A stretch of DNA of 64,000 bases from Urechis unicinctus (lineage: Eukaryota; Annelida; Polychaeta; Xenopneusta; Urechidae): contig CM067354.1 in NCBI GenBank assembly GCA_034190875.2, positions 76,005,400 through 76,069,399 of the forward strand, read 5' to 3'. Both the position numbers and the translations under genes were made by a program. The number at the start of each line of letters is the position of its first letter. Position 1 is the first letter of the stretch. The notes beneath the pieces are model-generated. The model was given only the letters and a program-made list of their open reading frames with translations. It did no database searches and was not told the DNA's origin. Shown here in pieces: positions 36,749 through 50,807 of this stretch.

Positions 36749-38262
36749 CGACCTGTTAGAGTCCACAAAAAGGCTACCAAAGCTCAGGTGCTTCTGGATC
36801 TACGGACCAAACTGTCCCAGTTTCTATCACCGTCTCAGTTGCAGTTTGTGATGGCACAAGTCCGGATGAGCAATAAGTCAGACAGAAGTCGCCGGTGGAC
36901 TGAGAAGGACAAAACGTTCGCTCTGTCACTTCTTCACTTGAGTCCTAATACGTACAAACTGCTCCGTAGAGTCTTTGCTCTTCCATCAGTCACTACCTTG
37001 CGCGGCCTTGTCAGCAAAGTTAACATCTCTCCTGGGTTCAGTGACAACATCCTAGAGGAACTGAAGATGAAAGTCGCCAACCTTCCACCAAATGACAAAC
37101 TAGTTACTGTTGTCATTGACGAAATGGCCGTCAAAGAAAGAGTGCCATATGACAAACATAGTGAAATGATTGAGGGATTTGCTTATACCACCGAACTGTC
37201 AGATGAACTGGCTAACCATGCTTTAGTTTTTATGGTCAGCGGACTCGTGACAAAATGGAAATTACCAGTCGGCTATTTCCTGTCTAGTGGTACTATGAGT
37301 GGTTCCACTATGAAATCATTGCTCCATCAGACCATAGAAGAGCCCCAGGAAGTTGGATTGACTGTGCTCGTAGTTCTCTCTGATCAGGGTTCAAACAATG
37401 TCAACTTGTTTGAGAAGCAGCTTGGTTTCACGGTGAGTAAGCCTTTCTTTCACCATGGCAAATACCAGATATTTGTCATGAGAAACAACCATGGTTTCAT
37501 CGTAGATGGGAACGACTTCCTGTGGCAGGACATACACGACTTCTATGACCAGGATTGTTCGAAAGCTATCCGTTTGGCTCCTCGTCTCACAAGAAAGCAT
37601 CTGGAATTACCTCCCTTCGCCCCACTTCGTGTTCGACTGGGCACCAAAATACTATGTCATTGGGTAGCAACTGGAATGACATCCATGGCTGATTGGCAAA
37701 TCATAACATGTACATATTCTACTCGTACAAAATTCATTTTCTAATATGTACAGGTGTTTCATTGACAAGAATGTTATTGGGTTCTATTTACAGAAGATGC
37801 CAAACACATCGCCGCGTTTTGTTAGCAGATGGACCAGCTGTTCAGCACATTCAGCAGCAGCTCTCTGACAAGTCCAGCCCTTATGCGTCATGGCTTCTCC
37901 GCAACGCCTGGACATGTGGAATTCCATACAAATCTTCATCACTCCAAAGATTATATATTCAATATTAATTTATTTATATGTACAGAATGATAAGTACTTT
38001 AGTAATATTATTTAATACTTTATTCTTTTATATTTCAGGATTCCGCACACCGGGTTTTTTCCGTGGATGGCAGATCTCTATAGAATTATTGCTGCAGATG
38101 TGGGAATTACTCCATAACACCCACGGCGTGAAGTTATTGCTGACAAACAGGTTCAACCATGATTGCCTGGACAACATGATTACGGTCATCAGGTCCAAAG
38201 GAGCACAGCGTGACAATCCAGATTCCCAGGAGTTCAGAACAGCGTTGAAAAAGTGTTATTAA
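36749..38262 (+). pseudogene. P-element/THAP9-type transposase, catalytic region, decayed
   Basis: P transposases cut and rejoin DNA with an RNase H-like fold. Exon-like part 1 (36,749 to about 37,720, after a CTGCAG acceptor) contains KDKTFALSLLHLSPNTYKLL, LPSVTTLRGLV, VIDEMAVKERVPYD, LVFMVSGLVTKWKLPVGYF, LSDQGSNN and RLAPRLTRKHLELPPF, all in P-family order. Part 2 starts at 37,794 after TTTACAG (DAKHIAAF ... QMDQLFSTF) and has an in-frame TAG at 37,823. Part 3 starts at 38,039 after TATTTCAG and contains FFRGWQISIELLLQMWELL and LTNRFNHDCLDNMITVIR, ending at TAA 38,262; a GT before the stop could be a donor. Decay signs: the D-P-P-H-L-L-K segment expected before RNN is missing, and the family's NQDxxE motif reads NHDCLD. 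Assignment is from family knowledge. Confidence 0.85.
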
Positions 38263-38759
38263 ATATAACATGCTTAACACAGTTGACTGAAACGAATTCG
38301 GCTGATGTAGTTTGTAATCGGGGCTAATTAAAAAATGAATCAATTGTTATACCTTTGACACGACCGAATAATCGATGAATTATTGACATTGCGCAATAAA
38401 GGCAGTCGTCGCACTTATTTACACAAGTATGCGAACGAGAGCCGAGCTGATTATATGAGATTAATCTTGGTTACTTTCCATAAAAATGCTGTTTAAAGTA
38501 ACGCTGCATGCGGATCACTGAATCTCGTGCTTACGGATTAAAAACCCCCAATGGGCGATTAATCAGCATAGTAGTGTGTTGTATATCATTGCAACCGAGG
38601 GAGATATTCTATGTTGCCATTTATCTTGATATATAGAATGATATGCCCTATGTACACTTCAAGTGGTTGCTGTGCCTCAAAATCAGTTTATGCCTTGTTT
38701 GGATACGTAAGGCGGAACATCTAGCTTAACTTGGTCATAGCATTGTTCTGTGTTGGTAT

Positions 38760-39930
38760 GAACATCCTGATATTCATTTTATCATTGTAGCAGCACGCGT
38801 TACTTCATATTGCATTACTGGCGTCGGTGCTTTCACTTCCTTTTTATTGGTACTATTTCTTGACCCACGAAGTCACCAATGAGTGCTGTCATGGAAAATC
38901 CTATTATACTATATAGGAATACACAATTAGATAAATTGCTACATTATATTATCCTTTACACTGAGCGCAATGCATAGCAATGCAATTGTGTTATCTTTGA
39001 CCAAACATATGTCTCTGAATTCAGTAGCACGTGGATCAATCACTTTATAAACAGATATCGCATTATGCTCGAGACTGCCCATAGACTTCATACGTATTTC
39101 GCATAGGAGATATTTACTAAGGCAATCAATTCTTATATTCTTGCAATGTGGGTTCGAATGCGGTTTTTATTGACGGGATCATGTCATGTTGTGTCTCATC
39201 AATTGCCTCCAAAGTGGTCTAGTAATTATGTCACTATTTGGAGCTAAGAAAGGGTTCGGCTTTGCAAAGCGCAATGAATTCCCGGGAAGATGTGAAGCTG
39301 TAATCATAACGTCATTGTTAAGTTGATAGTTCTATCCCAAAAACATTTGCTAAGATGTTTATCCTTATTTGTTCACAAGTATAGACAGAGAAAGAATTCC
39401 AATTTGCTGCTTAGTTGTACTTGCGAATACGTTGGATTATATGAACCAGTTGCCTGGACCGGACGTCATTGACTCTTTGTAAGTCAGCCATCGTGGTCGC
39501 TCGTTGTTATACTGTGCCCTCTGACCACATAATCGTATATCACACAACATTTTCATTTTTGGATATCTCACTTGCGCTAACGGATATGGCCTGCTACCCA
39601 TCAAATATCAGGGTAATGTTTTTGTCGTAAGGCCCAGATAAGCAATAAACAGGTAAGCAAATGGGGACATCGGTATGGAAAGATAAATTGTTTCTTCGGG
39701 TGAGGTTTATAAACCTGCCAGCCTTGATATGTGACAGACGGTCTAACTCACCGGCCTCGGATACAATAACGGCCGGAAATGGCCGAAACATGTATAGACA
39801 TGTTTCTAGCTTACGACTGACACATACTAACTCCTCTTGTTAATGGGGTATGGACTAATGCAGTCTATGCGCAGACGAGATTAGTTTGGGTACCGTATAA
39901 TTTTGAGGACCATGATACGAATCAGAGCAT
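38760..39930 (-). repeat. Older relative of module A in the right arm (inverted)
   Basis: Reverse complement of 10,245-11,200. It keeps a hairpin CCTATTATACTATATAGG (38,900-38,917) at the position of the module A hairpin, with a different stem sequence, next to an ATGGAAAAT word. Confidence 0.7.
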
Positions 39931-41370
39931 AAACTTATCTAGCATGAGTTATATATCGCTATGGCATTTTTTACCATTATTTATGAATCATTCTTGTGGG
40001 TGGCATATTGTAGTCTCTGACTACATTGTCATTCTCTGGTTTGAAACCACAAATTTACTAACCATGCCTTTATGCCGAAGCTCGTATAGATACGTATGGG
40101 CGACAAGCATTACATTTGGATAAAAAGTTATTGTTTTCCGATGTATCTTATTGTCTGTTGGGATCACACATATCAGCCTAATAGGATTATTATCACCTTA
40201 TCAGTTGGATTTAATTAATGACGGCATTTATGCAAGGGCAGTGAACGATGTAAATATCGGGTACAAATATCCTTGTGCGTACTGTAAATTATGCTGTAGG
40301 ATGTAGATAGATTGTCCTTTGCTTCATGATATATGTAACGAAAACACTGTAATCATTGTTTTATGTTTAATAACCATGGTGATATAGATTAATCGAATAT
40401 ATTTGCACAACTTAAAGCTTTTTACAGCGGCCGCAACGGAAGTTCTGTGTAGAAAGCAACTGCTTTGATACTAACTGTTAGCAATCGTACATGTCGCCCG
40501 TAATAAGTTTGGACATCTTAATGGAAAACTTTATTGCTAGTTAAATAGCACTTGTTATCTGGGTATTGACATATGTGAATACAACAAAGAAATTGCAGAG
40601 GCATGGTATAGGGTACATAGATGTGGCGATAGATGGAGAGGGAATGAAAGAAGAGCATAGCACCTTGCTGTCGATTTGCGTCTTTCTGAGCCTGCACAAG
40701 AAATAGAAAATTGTCTACGCTAAATTCCTCTGAAAGCATTACAATCCGTGCTATTCGATGTGATATATGTGACTAATGATGTAGTAAAAGACCCAAAAGT
40801 ACCACATCAGTACTGCCTGGTCAGCTCAGCTCAGGTTACCTATCACATCTTTGAATTTAACAATTACTCATTAAACACTTTCCCATACTGGCATTCCACT
40901 ACTTATATCACTTTCTTATGAACCACACACTAGGTTGTACAAATTGTGAAATCGTAATTTTAAGCCACTGAACGATAAAGAATACTTTCGACAAAACTAC
41001 AACCGTTGTGTTTATATATCGCAATCATAAGATATTTTCAAGATCATCCCCGTATTATGTTATGGCCTTTCAGAATACCCATAGATAACGTTAAGATTTG
41101 TTTTGTTTTATCCTACCTTGATAAATCAAGGAACAGCAGCTGGTGGTGCATACTTTGTACGGAGAATAGAATGAGTTCTGTATGCTAGAAAATATCATCG
41201 TAAATCTTAGGTATACCAATAGGAATTGTCTTTAATGAACAAACGAACACATACGGGCACACCATGGCTCACTTAAATCTATTATTGGCTTCATAATGTA
41301 AGTTCCGACATATTGGCAAGGTGCCGCCTGGACAACCGCGCCAGCGGCAGATATCAAACGTGCTGATCCA
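39930..41370. other. Right-arm stretch without a clear left counterpart
   Basis: The first 140 bases still match left 10,085-10,245 inverted. From about 40,070 to 41,370 I see no gene and no convincing partner in the left arm, where the TA block adjoins directly. Confidence 0.45.
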
Positions 41371-41374
41371 AAGG

Positions 41375-41495
41375 GACCAATAATTCTTATAGCCTATTTC
41401 CTGCTTCAGTGAACATTCAATCGTGCTTTTTGCAGCAATGAACAAACTGCCGAGATGATTTGCAGGGACGAATTGGGCCGTTTTGGTTTGTAAAA
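41375..41495 (-). repeat. M core repeat, copy 6 (inverted)
   Basis: ATAATTCTTATAGCCTATTT, CCTGCTTCAGTG and GACGAATTGGGCC are the M landmarks in reverse. It lies upstream (in minus sense) of the A relative at 38,760-39,930, as M does in the A copies 1 and 2. Confidence 0.75.
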
Positions 41496-41634
41496 TGAGT
41501 CGGTGGGAGTTTCATACCACTACATCAGATTTCATAAGAAGCGTGTAAGTTGTAATGGAATTTACAATCTACGACACCCACACAAAGCACTGTATAAGGA
41601 TATTATCGCTCCCTTTTCACACGCGGCGAATAGT

Positions 41635-41935
<301 letters not shown>

Positions 41936-41938
41936 TAT

Positions 41939-41950
41939 ATAGAGAGATAG

Positions 41951-42049
<99 letters not shown>

Positions 42050-42057
42050 AGAGAAGA
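41939..42057. repeat. (GA)n microsatellite, right arm
   Basis: Nearly pure GA directly after the TA tract. The left arm has no GA tract at its matching TA block, so this arose or was lost in one arm only. Confidence 0.95.
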
Positions 42058-42666
42058 CGCAACGTATTTTCAGATAGGCACAGTTATCCCTACAAGCCGT
42101 TTGGCGATGTTTGTAATACTAGCTTTGCACGTATCAATGTCAACAGTAAATTACTTATCTTTTTACAAATGGGATGGTGATGGCTACAGCAAGGCGGCTT
42201 AGTTAATGTATTATGGCGACCACAATGAAACCTATGGTGTTTGACACGCGTTTTCCTAGTCTTTCATATGTCCATTCGGTTTTACTCCGCTGCAGATACC
42301 ACTCAATTTATGTTGGTTATTTATTGAGGCTGACAGTATGCAACAGGATTGCAGCAAATATTTCACGCTTTTGCATATCACAGTAATTCAAGGAGCTAAT
42401 TTATTCACTTATTACTATATTTTCAATGGTTTAAATGTAGACACTGAGTTAGATTCTAGATACATCTGTAACATTAAGTATTTATATATGAACAAATAAG
42501 CGAAGAGCTAAAATTCATATCACTGTAAAGTGAAGACAATACAGGTAGTGGCCACGATTGCCTGGATGCTGTTTTCAACCAGTATTGCTACTTATAGCCT
42601 CTATGTGTCTCTTTCGTCGTGCAGAGAAAACCATCTGGGTGTAATGGAATGAGCCAAGTGATTTTC

Positions 42667-43074
42667 TACTTCACTTCACAATGACCTAAGGAGTAATGTA
42701 GTGATGTCGGTTATGTGAAAGCTGGCGTATAGCGATCGATGAGCGATTCGTTTCAATACTGACCCGATAGTAGAAATTCAAGCCTGCCGAAATGGCTTTT
42801 TGCATTAAATTGAGGGACGAGACCTTGCAATGTTTGTCAATATTGGGTTGGTCATTATGCGCTCCACTGCGACAAACGGATAATCCGACCCAGTTATTTT
42901 ATGATGACATAGTACATTGAAGTTATATAGAAGCCGATTACCCCGCTATGACTATCAGTACGTAGTCCGATGAAAACACTGTTAGTTAACTGTAAATGCA
43001 ATAGTTATCAGGATGTACTGTGGTCACAATCCGCCTGAACTGCTACTTTCCGTAACGCGTCTGCTTGACCACTG
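42667..43074. other. 408-base segment present only in the right arm
   Basis: The left arm near 9,595-9,610 reads straight from the CAGAAAATCT flank to the TCGTTAC flank. The right copy has 408 extra bases between GATTTTCT and GTAACGACC. No terminal inverted repeat, target duplication or coding frame is evident. Confidence 0.55.
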
Positions 43075-44864
43075 TAACGACCCATATATGAAAGCAGGCA
43101 AGGCTATTTGAATCCCAACCCCCATGGAGTGATAATTAAGCCTCAACGATGAGTAACGCAAAGGCAGATGTCCTTTAAGATAGGAACACAAATTAGAAGT
43201 TCGTTGCGTTATAGAGCTGCATCTCATACTTACTCTCTACATGTAACACTCAACTATGTTTCCATATATACTATGTATAATCTCCCCATATTTCTCCTTC
43301 AGCATGCTGTAATATTAATTGGATATAGTCACCATTAGTTGTACGGACGGTACATTATGTTATTTGCTCTTTACTTCGCACCTCGTTTGGATGTATTCAC
43401 CATGCTCATCTGCAACCCTGCCAGTGGAAGGAATCTGACACTGTGTTAGAAGAACACATCATAAGCAATACCAAAAATATGATTTATTGGACAATAATTG
43501 TGCATCGTACCAATCCCTTGGTGACAATAAATAAATATCGAACACAAACGGCATTCGGTCAAACAAATTTGATGCTACTCAAAATATGATGACCACTATC
43601 ATGTTTTAAATTTTGACAAATAAAAATAATACTACCATGCGTTTATTTTAAGCAGATAAAGCATTACATAAAGCGCTTAATTTGGTGTGATTATACGTCC
43701 CTGCCAACATAAGCGTGCTTTAGTGAAACTGGGCGATAAATCGAATACTGAAACCGGCATTGAGTATCATATAAGGAAGCAGCATATGTGGTGAAGGTAG
43801 TTCCAATGATTGCATCGACACGCGTCGAACGGGTGTACTTCTATCTAAACGAGCTGACAACTCTTAATGATACTTTGTCTTGCATCTTGCAGTCGTCGAA
43901 TGTTTAATCAATGTGATTCTGCTAAAAACCACATTTAAGATATTAGTTGTTTATATATGAAGTATTATTTTTGATTTTTGCTGAGAACAAATTCCATACA
44001 AACAATCCTTACTTATCGCTCTCTTTAACATTTTTGCAATGCGAATTCTACTAGCTGATTCTACGTCAGCAGTGTTTTGTGTAACAGCTTCTGCCATTAA
44101 CCAAGCCGCTAATATTTACGTTTCTTTGAAGAATATTCGGCAAACAAGCCAAATATTTTCAATTAGGTTTACCTATCGGATTTCTTTTTTTACCATTTCA
44201 CTATTGATATTTGCCCCTTTTCTGATACATTTCATGCTGCAAATACAGAACTGTATGTGCAATTTAATCATGGTGGGTTTTACAGGCGCCTCGGAATATG
44301 TGTGATAAAAGTATTATTCATAAGGTCACCAAGGGTTTGCCACAACGTGGTTACTTCAGCTCTGATTGCAAAATCCCCACTTCGCGTCGAATCTGACGAT
44401 GTAGTTGAAGACTAGAATGGTATCCATAAAATTATGTATTTTGAATAGTTCACTTTATATTTGCATTATATTCCATAGTGCTCGGCTATTTGCTTAGGGA
44501 ATAAAATTCCACGACATACATAACAATAACTTTGATCCGTGGATCGCAATTGCAAAATTAAACCATATCCAATAAAAAACCATGCTGCCTATAGTGTGAC
44601 ACAGATTTCATAACATTGCCTTTTTTGCTATTCTTCTGCCAACGATGATATTGTGCAAGTCGCACAGGTTCGGTGTCTTGTATGCGAATTGTTGTTCCGA
44701 GCTCAGAATTCTGTATCGCTGATTTCCTCCATTGATTGCATTACAAAATGCTGATAGGTAACCTAAGAGGTTTACACTAAACGAATGTCAGCAAAGAATT
44801 ATTTCGTTATGGCCCATTCGTTGATATTTCCGGTAAATAACTGCGTAAGTAACGGGCAATGCCA

Positions 44865-45690
44865 TCGTCAATTATAGAGTATACCCCATTTGCTGTGCCG
44901 GCTCATTGCACTGTGGCACAACGGAATATATTCGGTAATATTACCAACATAAGCAATCAAGAACAAGTCAACTGAATAATTGCTCCGTGGTAAAGTCCTG
45001 TTTATGTTATAACATCATTGATACCATCCACGATATTGTGAACTCACATGATAACGAATCACGTGCACTTCCACACCCAAGTCGAGCACATTGCTAGATG
45101 TAGCAAAATAACATATGCGAACTGTCCATTTTAAGTACATAGCAACAAATGCATTTAACATTGAATGATCCAATATGGCTGCTACACAAGTATTAAACAT
45201 GAGTATTATTATCGTGAACGAGTTAAAGGAAACATTTATTATACCATTAAATTTTATTTTTCTGTTATGCAAATGCTAAAACAATATTCAAAATGACAGG
45301 TAAGTTATGGCACATAACATAAGACATAGCAAATGAGCGCACGAGTCGTTGCGTCTGATGTTGACATCACGTGATGGAGCCTTATAATGTACGCATAACA
45401 AACAATGCAATATGTCTTGGTTATCACGGTCACTACCCTATAATGATCTGAAGCTGTATTAAACCAGGGGCCTGACCTGTGCACCAACGAACAAATGAAA
45501 TAAGATTTATCGGTCACTCTGGGGTAATGAACTAGTGCATACATTGGGTCTGACTCATAACAAACGACGGCATGTCTGCCAACAACTGAGACCATGTAGC
45601 TGGCGTAGGCGTTCTGTACTGCAGTCACATAGGATAGTGAACGGAATTAGACACAGACGTCTCATTTTCAATCTCATAATATTATTATCA
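44865..45690. other. Right-arm extra segment, partly repeated at 60.56-60.70 kb
   Basis: About 44,880-45,070 resembles 60,565-60,710 inverted, sharing GGTAATATTACC. The remaining 45,070-45,690 has no partner that I see and no recognised gene. Confidence 0.5.
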
Positions 45691-46375
45691 ATTTTCATGC
45701 ATCATCGATCTTGATAAGCCATGCACTAACATTATTATTGATTTACGTAAACAAAAACAAGGGTACCATCGATGTACAAAGTCGATGCGTTATTCCTCCA
45801 AGCACAATATAAATAGAGCTACGACTTCTTATTTAATGTTTCGGAGACCACTGACGTAAGCCTAACTTTCCTGGTGATGCAATTTGGTACGAATCACACG
45901 AGAGTGCAGCAACGTGACAAAAATGGATAGGTTTAGTCGTAAATGTTAGGCACGTGACATATAAAAAATGGAGCGTGGTATATTTTTTCAAATCTCTCTA
46001 CTTGATTGGTAGAGAATCTGGCGCTGGAGATACATTCTTTATCAGGGTGACAAAGAAAGGCAAAGGCAAACTTTCGTTGATGACACTGACACTTTACCTG
46101 AATCACAGGAGACCACGTGATCTCCACGCATTACACACTGGTGACGGTAAAAGCGATATGAAGACATTTATCTTTGGTCGGCAACAAAGTTCAGTTGCCC
46201 ACGGCCTTATAAGGTGTTGGCATAGCCCCAGTGCTTGGGGCTGATAAAGCTCTTGCTGGTCTCTGAAGACGAATGAACCTACGGGTCTATTTCCTGCTTT
46301 ATACGTATTCGTCGGTATTATAAGCAGTAATTAAAGAACTGTCGGACAGATAAGATGTGAATTGGGCCTCTTGGA
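45690..46375 (+). repeat. Repeat unit U, copy 1
   Basis: It matches 50,035-50,640 in the same orientation: CATCATCGATCTTGATAAGCCATG-like start, a CACAGGAGAC word, a GTGATC...CATTACACACTGGTGA block, GCCCACGGCCTTAT, then an inverted M core at 46,265-46,375. A more diverged third copy is at about 54.8-56.25 kb. Confidence 0.75.
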
Positions 46376-46429
46376 ATAATAGCTTATCACTATGTTTCCT
46401 ATGGTGTGAAACTGAATGACACGTACTAA

Positions 46430-47220
46430 TTGCTATTCTTCTGTGATGTGATTGAGCATCCTGTGCTTCCTGCCGCGCTATCGTAGCCTAATTTAAGTGT
46501 AAACTTGCATCCAAACCGAGGATCAACTAAATCCTTGCTTTGATATTATTGATACCTTCAATATATCGAAGGCAAACACCACACTTTTTTTGACGTAGTG
46601 AAATACACCGCTAAGATTAATGTGGAGCTTACATGCAGACACTGTTTGCTAAGAGCCGCTTCTCTGAATAACCTTTACCGCACGCATGATAGAAGTATGT
46701 TTTACTGCGTGGGAATGGGGTAAAAGATCCATACCAAGTGATTGGCTGCTTTCCTTAGGTCGGGCGTAATACGGCAGCGAAGTGTTTTTACCTTAAAAAG
46801 ATGAATGATAGGTAGGCGTTGAATTAACGACTTTAATCACCAGCTCTACGCTGTTGGGCCAGGGATCAAAGGCTAATTAGCTTCTCTTTGCTATGATTAT
46901 AAATAAGAGTTACATCAGAAGGTCTTTAGTTCCAAAATGGATGATGCCGAACGTAATATATCAATGTCACTCGTATTTAGCGATTGGGTATTATGCATGT
47001 GTGAAGAATGATGTTTTAAGCTACCATAATTGTCCGCCCACCGCATTTATGTCTAGCTTTGATACCCACAACAACCCAACTACCCATGTAGTAAGGTCAG
47101 ACAGCTTATTAAATAAGCGAGCAAAACTCTCTCTCTGCTAGCAAGTAAACGGATTGTACGTTAATGGATGATAGCTGTTGCTTTGTATTCTGTACATGGT
47201 TGATTTATTCGTGTGTGATA
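46430..47220. other. Right-arm stretch without left counterpart
   Basis: It lies between the match to left 6,740-6,910 and the match to left 6,240-6,700. Part (46,720-46,880) faintly resembles 51,100-51,310 and 56,470-56,660. I see no gene. Confidence 0.45.
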
Positions 47221-50034
47221 TTCGGTAAACGTCCGAACATATTTGTCGAACATTGACCAATCGCAGTAATGCTAATCTCTCAATCTAACTAAGGCCATAA
47301 GGATGCAAGTATTGTGGGCATGATACTATCTCTGGTTTCTGGTTCTCAAACATATAATTCTGCCGGGGCGATATCGAATATCGCGTTAGCATATCTTAGT
47401 GTGCCTATGCATACATCAGTTGTTACCATAGAAAATGCCACATAAATACATTTACAAGGATTGCAATTTAATTCAACGCCAGATTCTATCCATGATTACC
47501 CAGATATAATGTATTTGACAATGCGACCCAACTTGGCAAAAGCAGCGGAGTGGTTTGCAACCGTTCAATGCAAATACATCGTTTCGTAAACTCCAACTAA
47601 GTGAAATGTATTGAGCCATGTTAACCCTAATTGAGACGATATTACTAAAGGATGCTTGGGTCAAAATTGAATTAGCTAAATGACCTCGCAAGTTATTGCT
47701 GATTGTAATTACAGGCAGATATACTGTTGACATTGTCAAAACATGCGTTCATGTCATTCGAGCACACGCACATATGTTTGGTAAAATATAGCATTAATAT
47801 TGGGGTATACATGCTTCAAGTGAGTACTCAAGAATACAATCATCGCTGATTCCGATGGTTGTCAATTGTCCTGCTTACGCGGATCATATGTCAAAGGAAG
47901 TTAGGTTTACTCTGATATGAAAGCGTCGCCACCCATACACTCTTCGAACGCATTGTGTGACCAGCAAACAATGGTATATACGTTTCTAAAAGGCAATACG
48001 TACAACTACCTTTAGCAAGCCAAGTTAAACACAATGCATTGCGTTAATCATCGTCATTTGGCTACGAATCAGATTAACTTTGGAAAAGAATGGCAATTAG
48101 TATAAGAAAAAGGTTTACAAATGGGCAATGTTTAACAAAGATTTTTTACAAGTAAGTATAAATTATAAATGAAATAATATGGCACTAGATATGATATCAT
48201 GACAAGGTGTTGCAATGCTCTATCATGCACTTAGATGTATTACATTGCTGAGTGGGTTTGTGTGAAGCTTGGTTGTGAGTACGAGATCTTAATGTCTCTT
48301 ATACTACGTGGTGTACTGCATGGCAACGTTCTCTGTGGGATGTTGACGATTCATTCTACTCATGACATCAATAGGTGTGACAACTTAATTACTGAACGAT
48401 AGGATTCACCAAGGACAATTTGGAAGAAAATGTTTGCCAAGTAGTAGCTATACACATCATATCATAAATAAGGAGCACAATGTTTCAACCTGGTTAACTG
48501 TCTCGGGAAACCTATTTGTCATTTATAACCACTATCTGAATGTGATCGCGCAGTGCAAAATACTAATAGCAGTATAGTTTCTAAAAGTTCAGAGGGGTCG
48601 AGTTTATTATACTAGAATTATATGATTCGTTTGATGTTTGATATTGTTCATAATGAAGTAACTCCTCGTTTACCACGTCAAGCCCACAGACAGCTGCCTC
48701 TTTAAGGTTGAGGCATAACTGCTATGGCTAACGTGTCACGGTGAGTTTAGACAAACAGTGCAATAGAATCCATCAATTCCGTACGTTGATAAATAACGAT
48801 GCTGCAGCACGTATATCGAATGAGGGACCGAGGTTAATGGAAGCTTGCTGTTGTTTTACATTCATCAAATGTACATCTTCTTTAACATTCGATTATAAGT
48901 ACGCCTGAGTTTATTGCTATCACGTCTCACCAGATGATAAGGGAGCAAATGTGTCTTGGTTGATTGTTTGCACTCTGCGGTTGGTAATAGCTATTTGGTG
49001 TAGCAGGCGTATTATGGCACTGGAGCGTGAGCAAGAGGACAGGTGCCATCAATAACATTAGTCCGGGCCAATGAGCATCAACCCCCAGAGTGGCGGACTG
49101 CTTCATTAAGGCTTAGATAGCTCATGTTAATACATAGGCAGTTCAAAGCCTCATCTGCTGTCTCTTTTGAAGAGGAGATACTGGGAACTGGCTGTCATGA
49201 TTGTCAATAACCTCTGTAATTGACCAATACACAGTCAACATATTTGGAATGCTCACCTAATTGACACTCTATCTATAAGTGGACGGTACACATGAATGAT
49301 ATCCGTCATAGGCCAATCTCGATTCCATGTAATACAATATATTTTCCAAACAAAGAACGAATTGTTATTTTCCTTTTGTCCAAATGCAGCATTTATTATG
49401 ACAGCCGATTATCAACTATGCAACCTGTGAAAAAATTACCCACAGAAAGTCTGCGAGCCGTAAAAAGACCCCTGCAATTATAGGGGCCAGATCCGTGAGA
49501 TATTTGATACATCACAATTATGACAAGGCGCTCAGCAGCGCTGTAGAAATTGTACACACGCTTGAGGGCAATGTTATCACGGCACCGCGATTCTTGCTTG
49601 GTCATGCGTTCTATAGCGCCTTGTTATTTGCTGATCGATAGTAGCATTAATGACTAGATGGCCGCTGCAATTAACCAGTGTGTCTCCTAATGAATGTATC
49701 GTGATCCTAGTATGAATGAATAGGATAGGTTTCTAATTAATAACCGCCCCATGTAATACAGACAATCACCCCACCAGGTACGTCATACGCTGAACAAATT
49801 AGTGTATTTCTAGATTATTATCTACATCTGTCATCAGTGTTTATATAGTAAAAAAGTCATATGCCGCTATCTCACTACACATGTATAACATCCAATGGGT
49901 TGCGGAATCAGCTTGCAAATATCGTTACAATCCGTATTAAACCAATGCCTCGCCTATTAACAATACCGCGGAGATTATCAACTACCATTTATTGGTACAC
50001 TCACAATGTAATGATATTTTTAGGACATTATCAA

Positions 50035-50640
50035 ACATAATCGACCTTGATAAACCATGCCCTAACATGATAAGGGTTACGTTTTTGTAATAAGTGGATG
50101 CATTATTCTTCACAAACGCCATAGAAACAGAGCAACGACATCTAATATAATATTTCTACGCCAAAATTCTTAACATCCCGCTCTTATCTTTGCGCAAGAA
50201 GCACAGACTAGTGCTGTAATATGGCAAAATAGTTTAAACCTGTATGTTAGGCAAATGGCATATATAAACTTAGCGTTGAATGCCTTTTTATCTCTCTGCT
50301 TATATGAGGAAGGGGTATGAGAAACTAGAGTCGTCGACACTGAAGCATTACCTAAATCACAGGAGACAGAATAATCTTCACCAATTACACATTGGTGAAG
50401 GCAGAGAGGGATAAGAATGTATTCATCTATGGTTAGCATCAAACTTCTTCCGCCCACGGCCTTATCGGTTGTTGGCATAGTCACGGTGCTTGGGGCAGAT
50501 ACAGCTCTTGTCGGTCTCACAGGACGAATAATTCTTTTGACCTATTTCCTGCTTGAATGGCCATTCATTCTTACTATGGGCAGTAATAAACGACCCGTCG
50601 GGCAGATAAGATGAGACGAATTGGGCCTTGTTGGCCTCTA
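50035..50640 (+). repeat. Repeat unit U, copy 2
   Basis: It matches 45,690-46,375. It contains ATTACACATTGGTGAAGG, GCCCACGGCCTTATCGG and an inverted M core at 50,515-50,640 (CCTATTTCCTGCTTGAATGG ... GACGAATTGGGCCTTG). Confidence 0.75.
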
Positions 50641-50807
50641 TGAGAGCAATTATTGGCCAATCACTGTGCAGCTCATTGTGTGACCCGTTCCAATAATCCC
50701 AGATGATATTCGTCTGTGATTTTATTGTGCCTCACTATTTAAATCAGATTCTTTGCTTAGTTACAATTTGAAGTTCAATGCTACGAGAAGATGGACAAAA
50801 CCATGCT

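Larger units (their letters stand above)
35330..38262 (+). mobile_element. P-element/THAP9-like DNA transposon fossil
   Basis: Two parts of a P-type transposase lie in order: a THAP zinc-finger start near 35,340-35,448 and a catalytic region at 36,749-38,262. The gap between them contains a poly-C run and a short Lys-rich frame at 36,049-36,200 that could be a further exon remnant. The transposon ends were not found; I looked for inverted repeats near 35,220-35,300 and 38,270-38,420 and saw none. The left arm has nothing similar at 11.6-12.5 kb, so it probably inserted after the arms formed, although neighbouring alignment is poor. Broken; a domesticated gene is unlikely. Confidence 0.8.

Noticed and set aside
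35220-38420. Terminal inverted repeats of the P-type transposon
   Set aside because: Compared the likely flanks on both sides by eye and found no convincing inverted match.
39130-39180. tRNA B box (GGGTTCGAATGCGG)
   Set aside because: No A box at suitable distance and no cloverleaf pairing.
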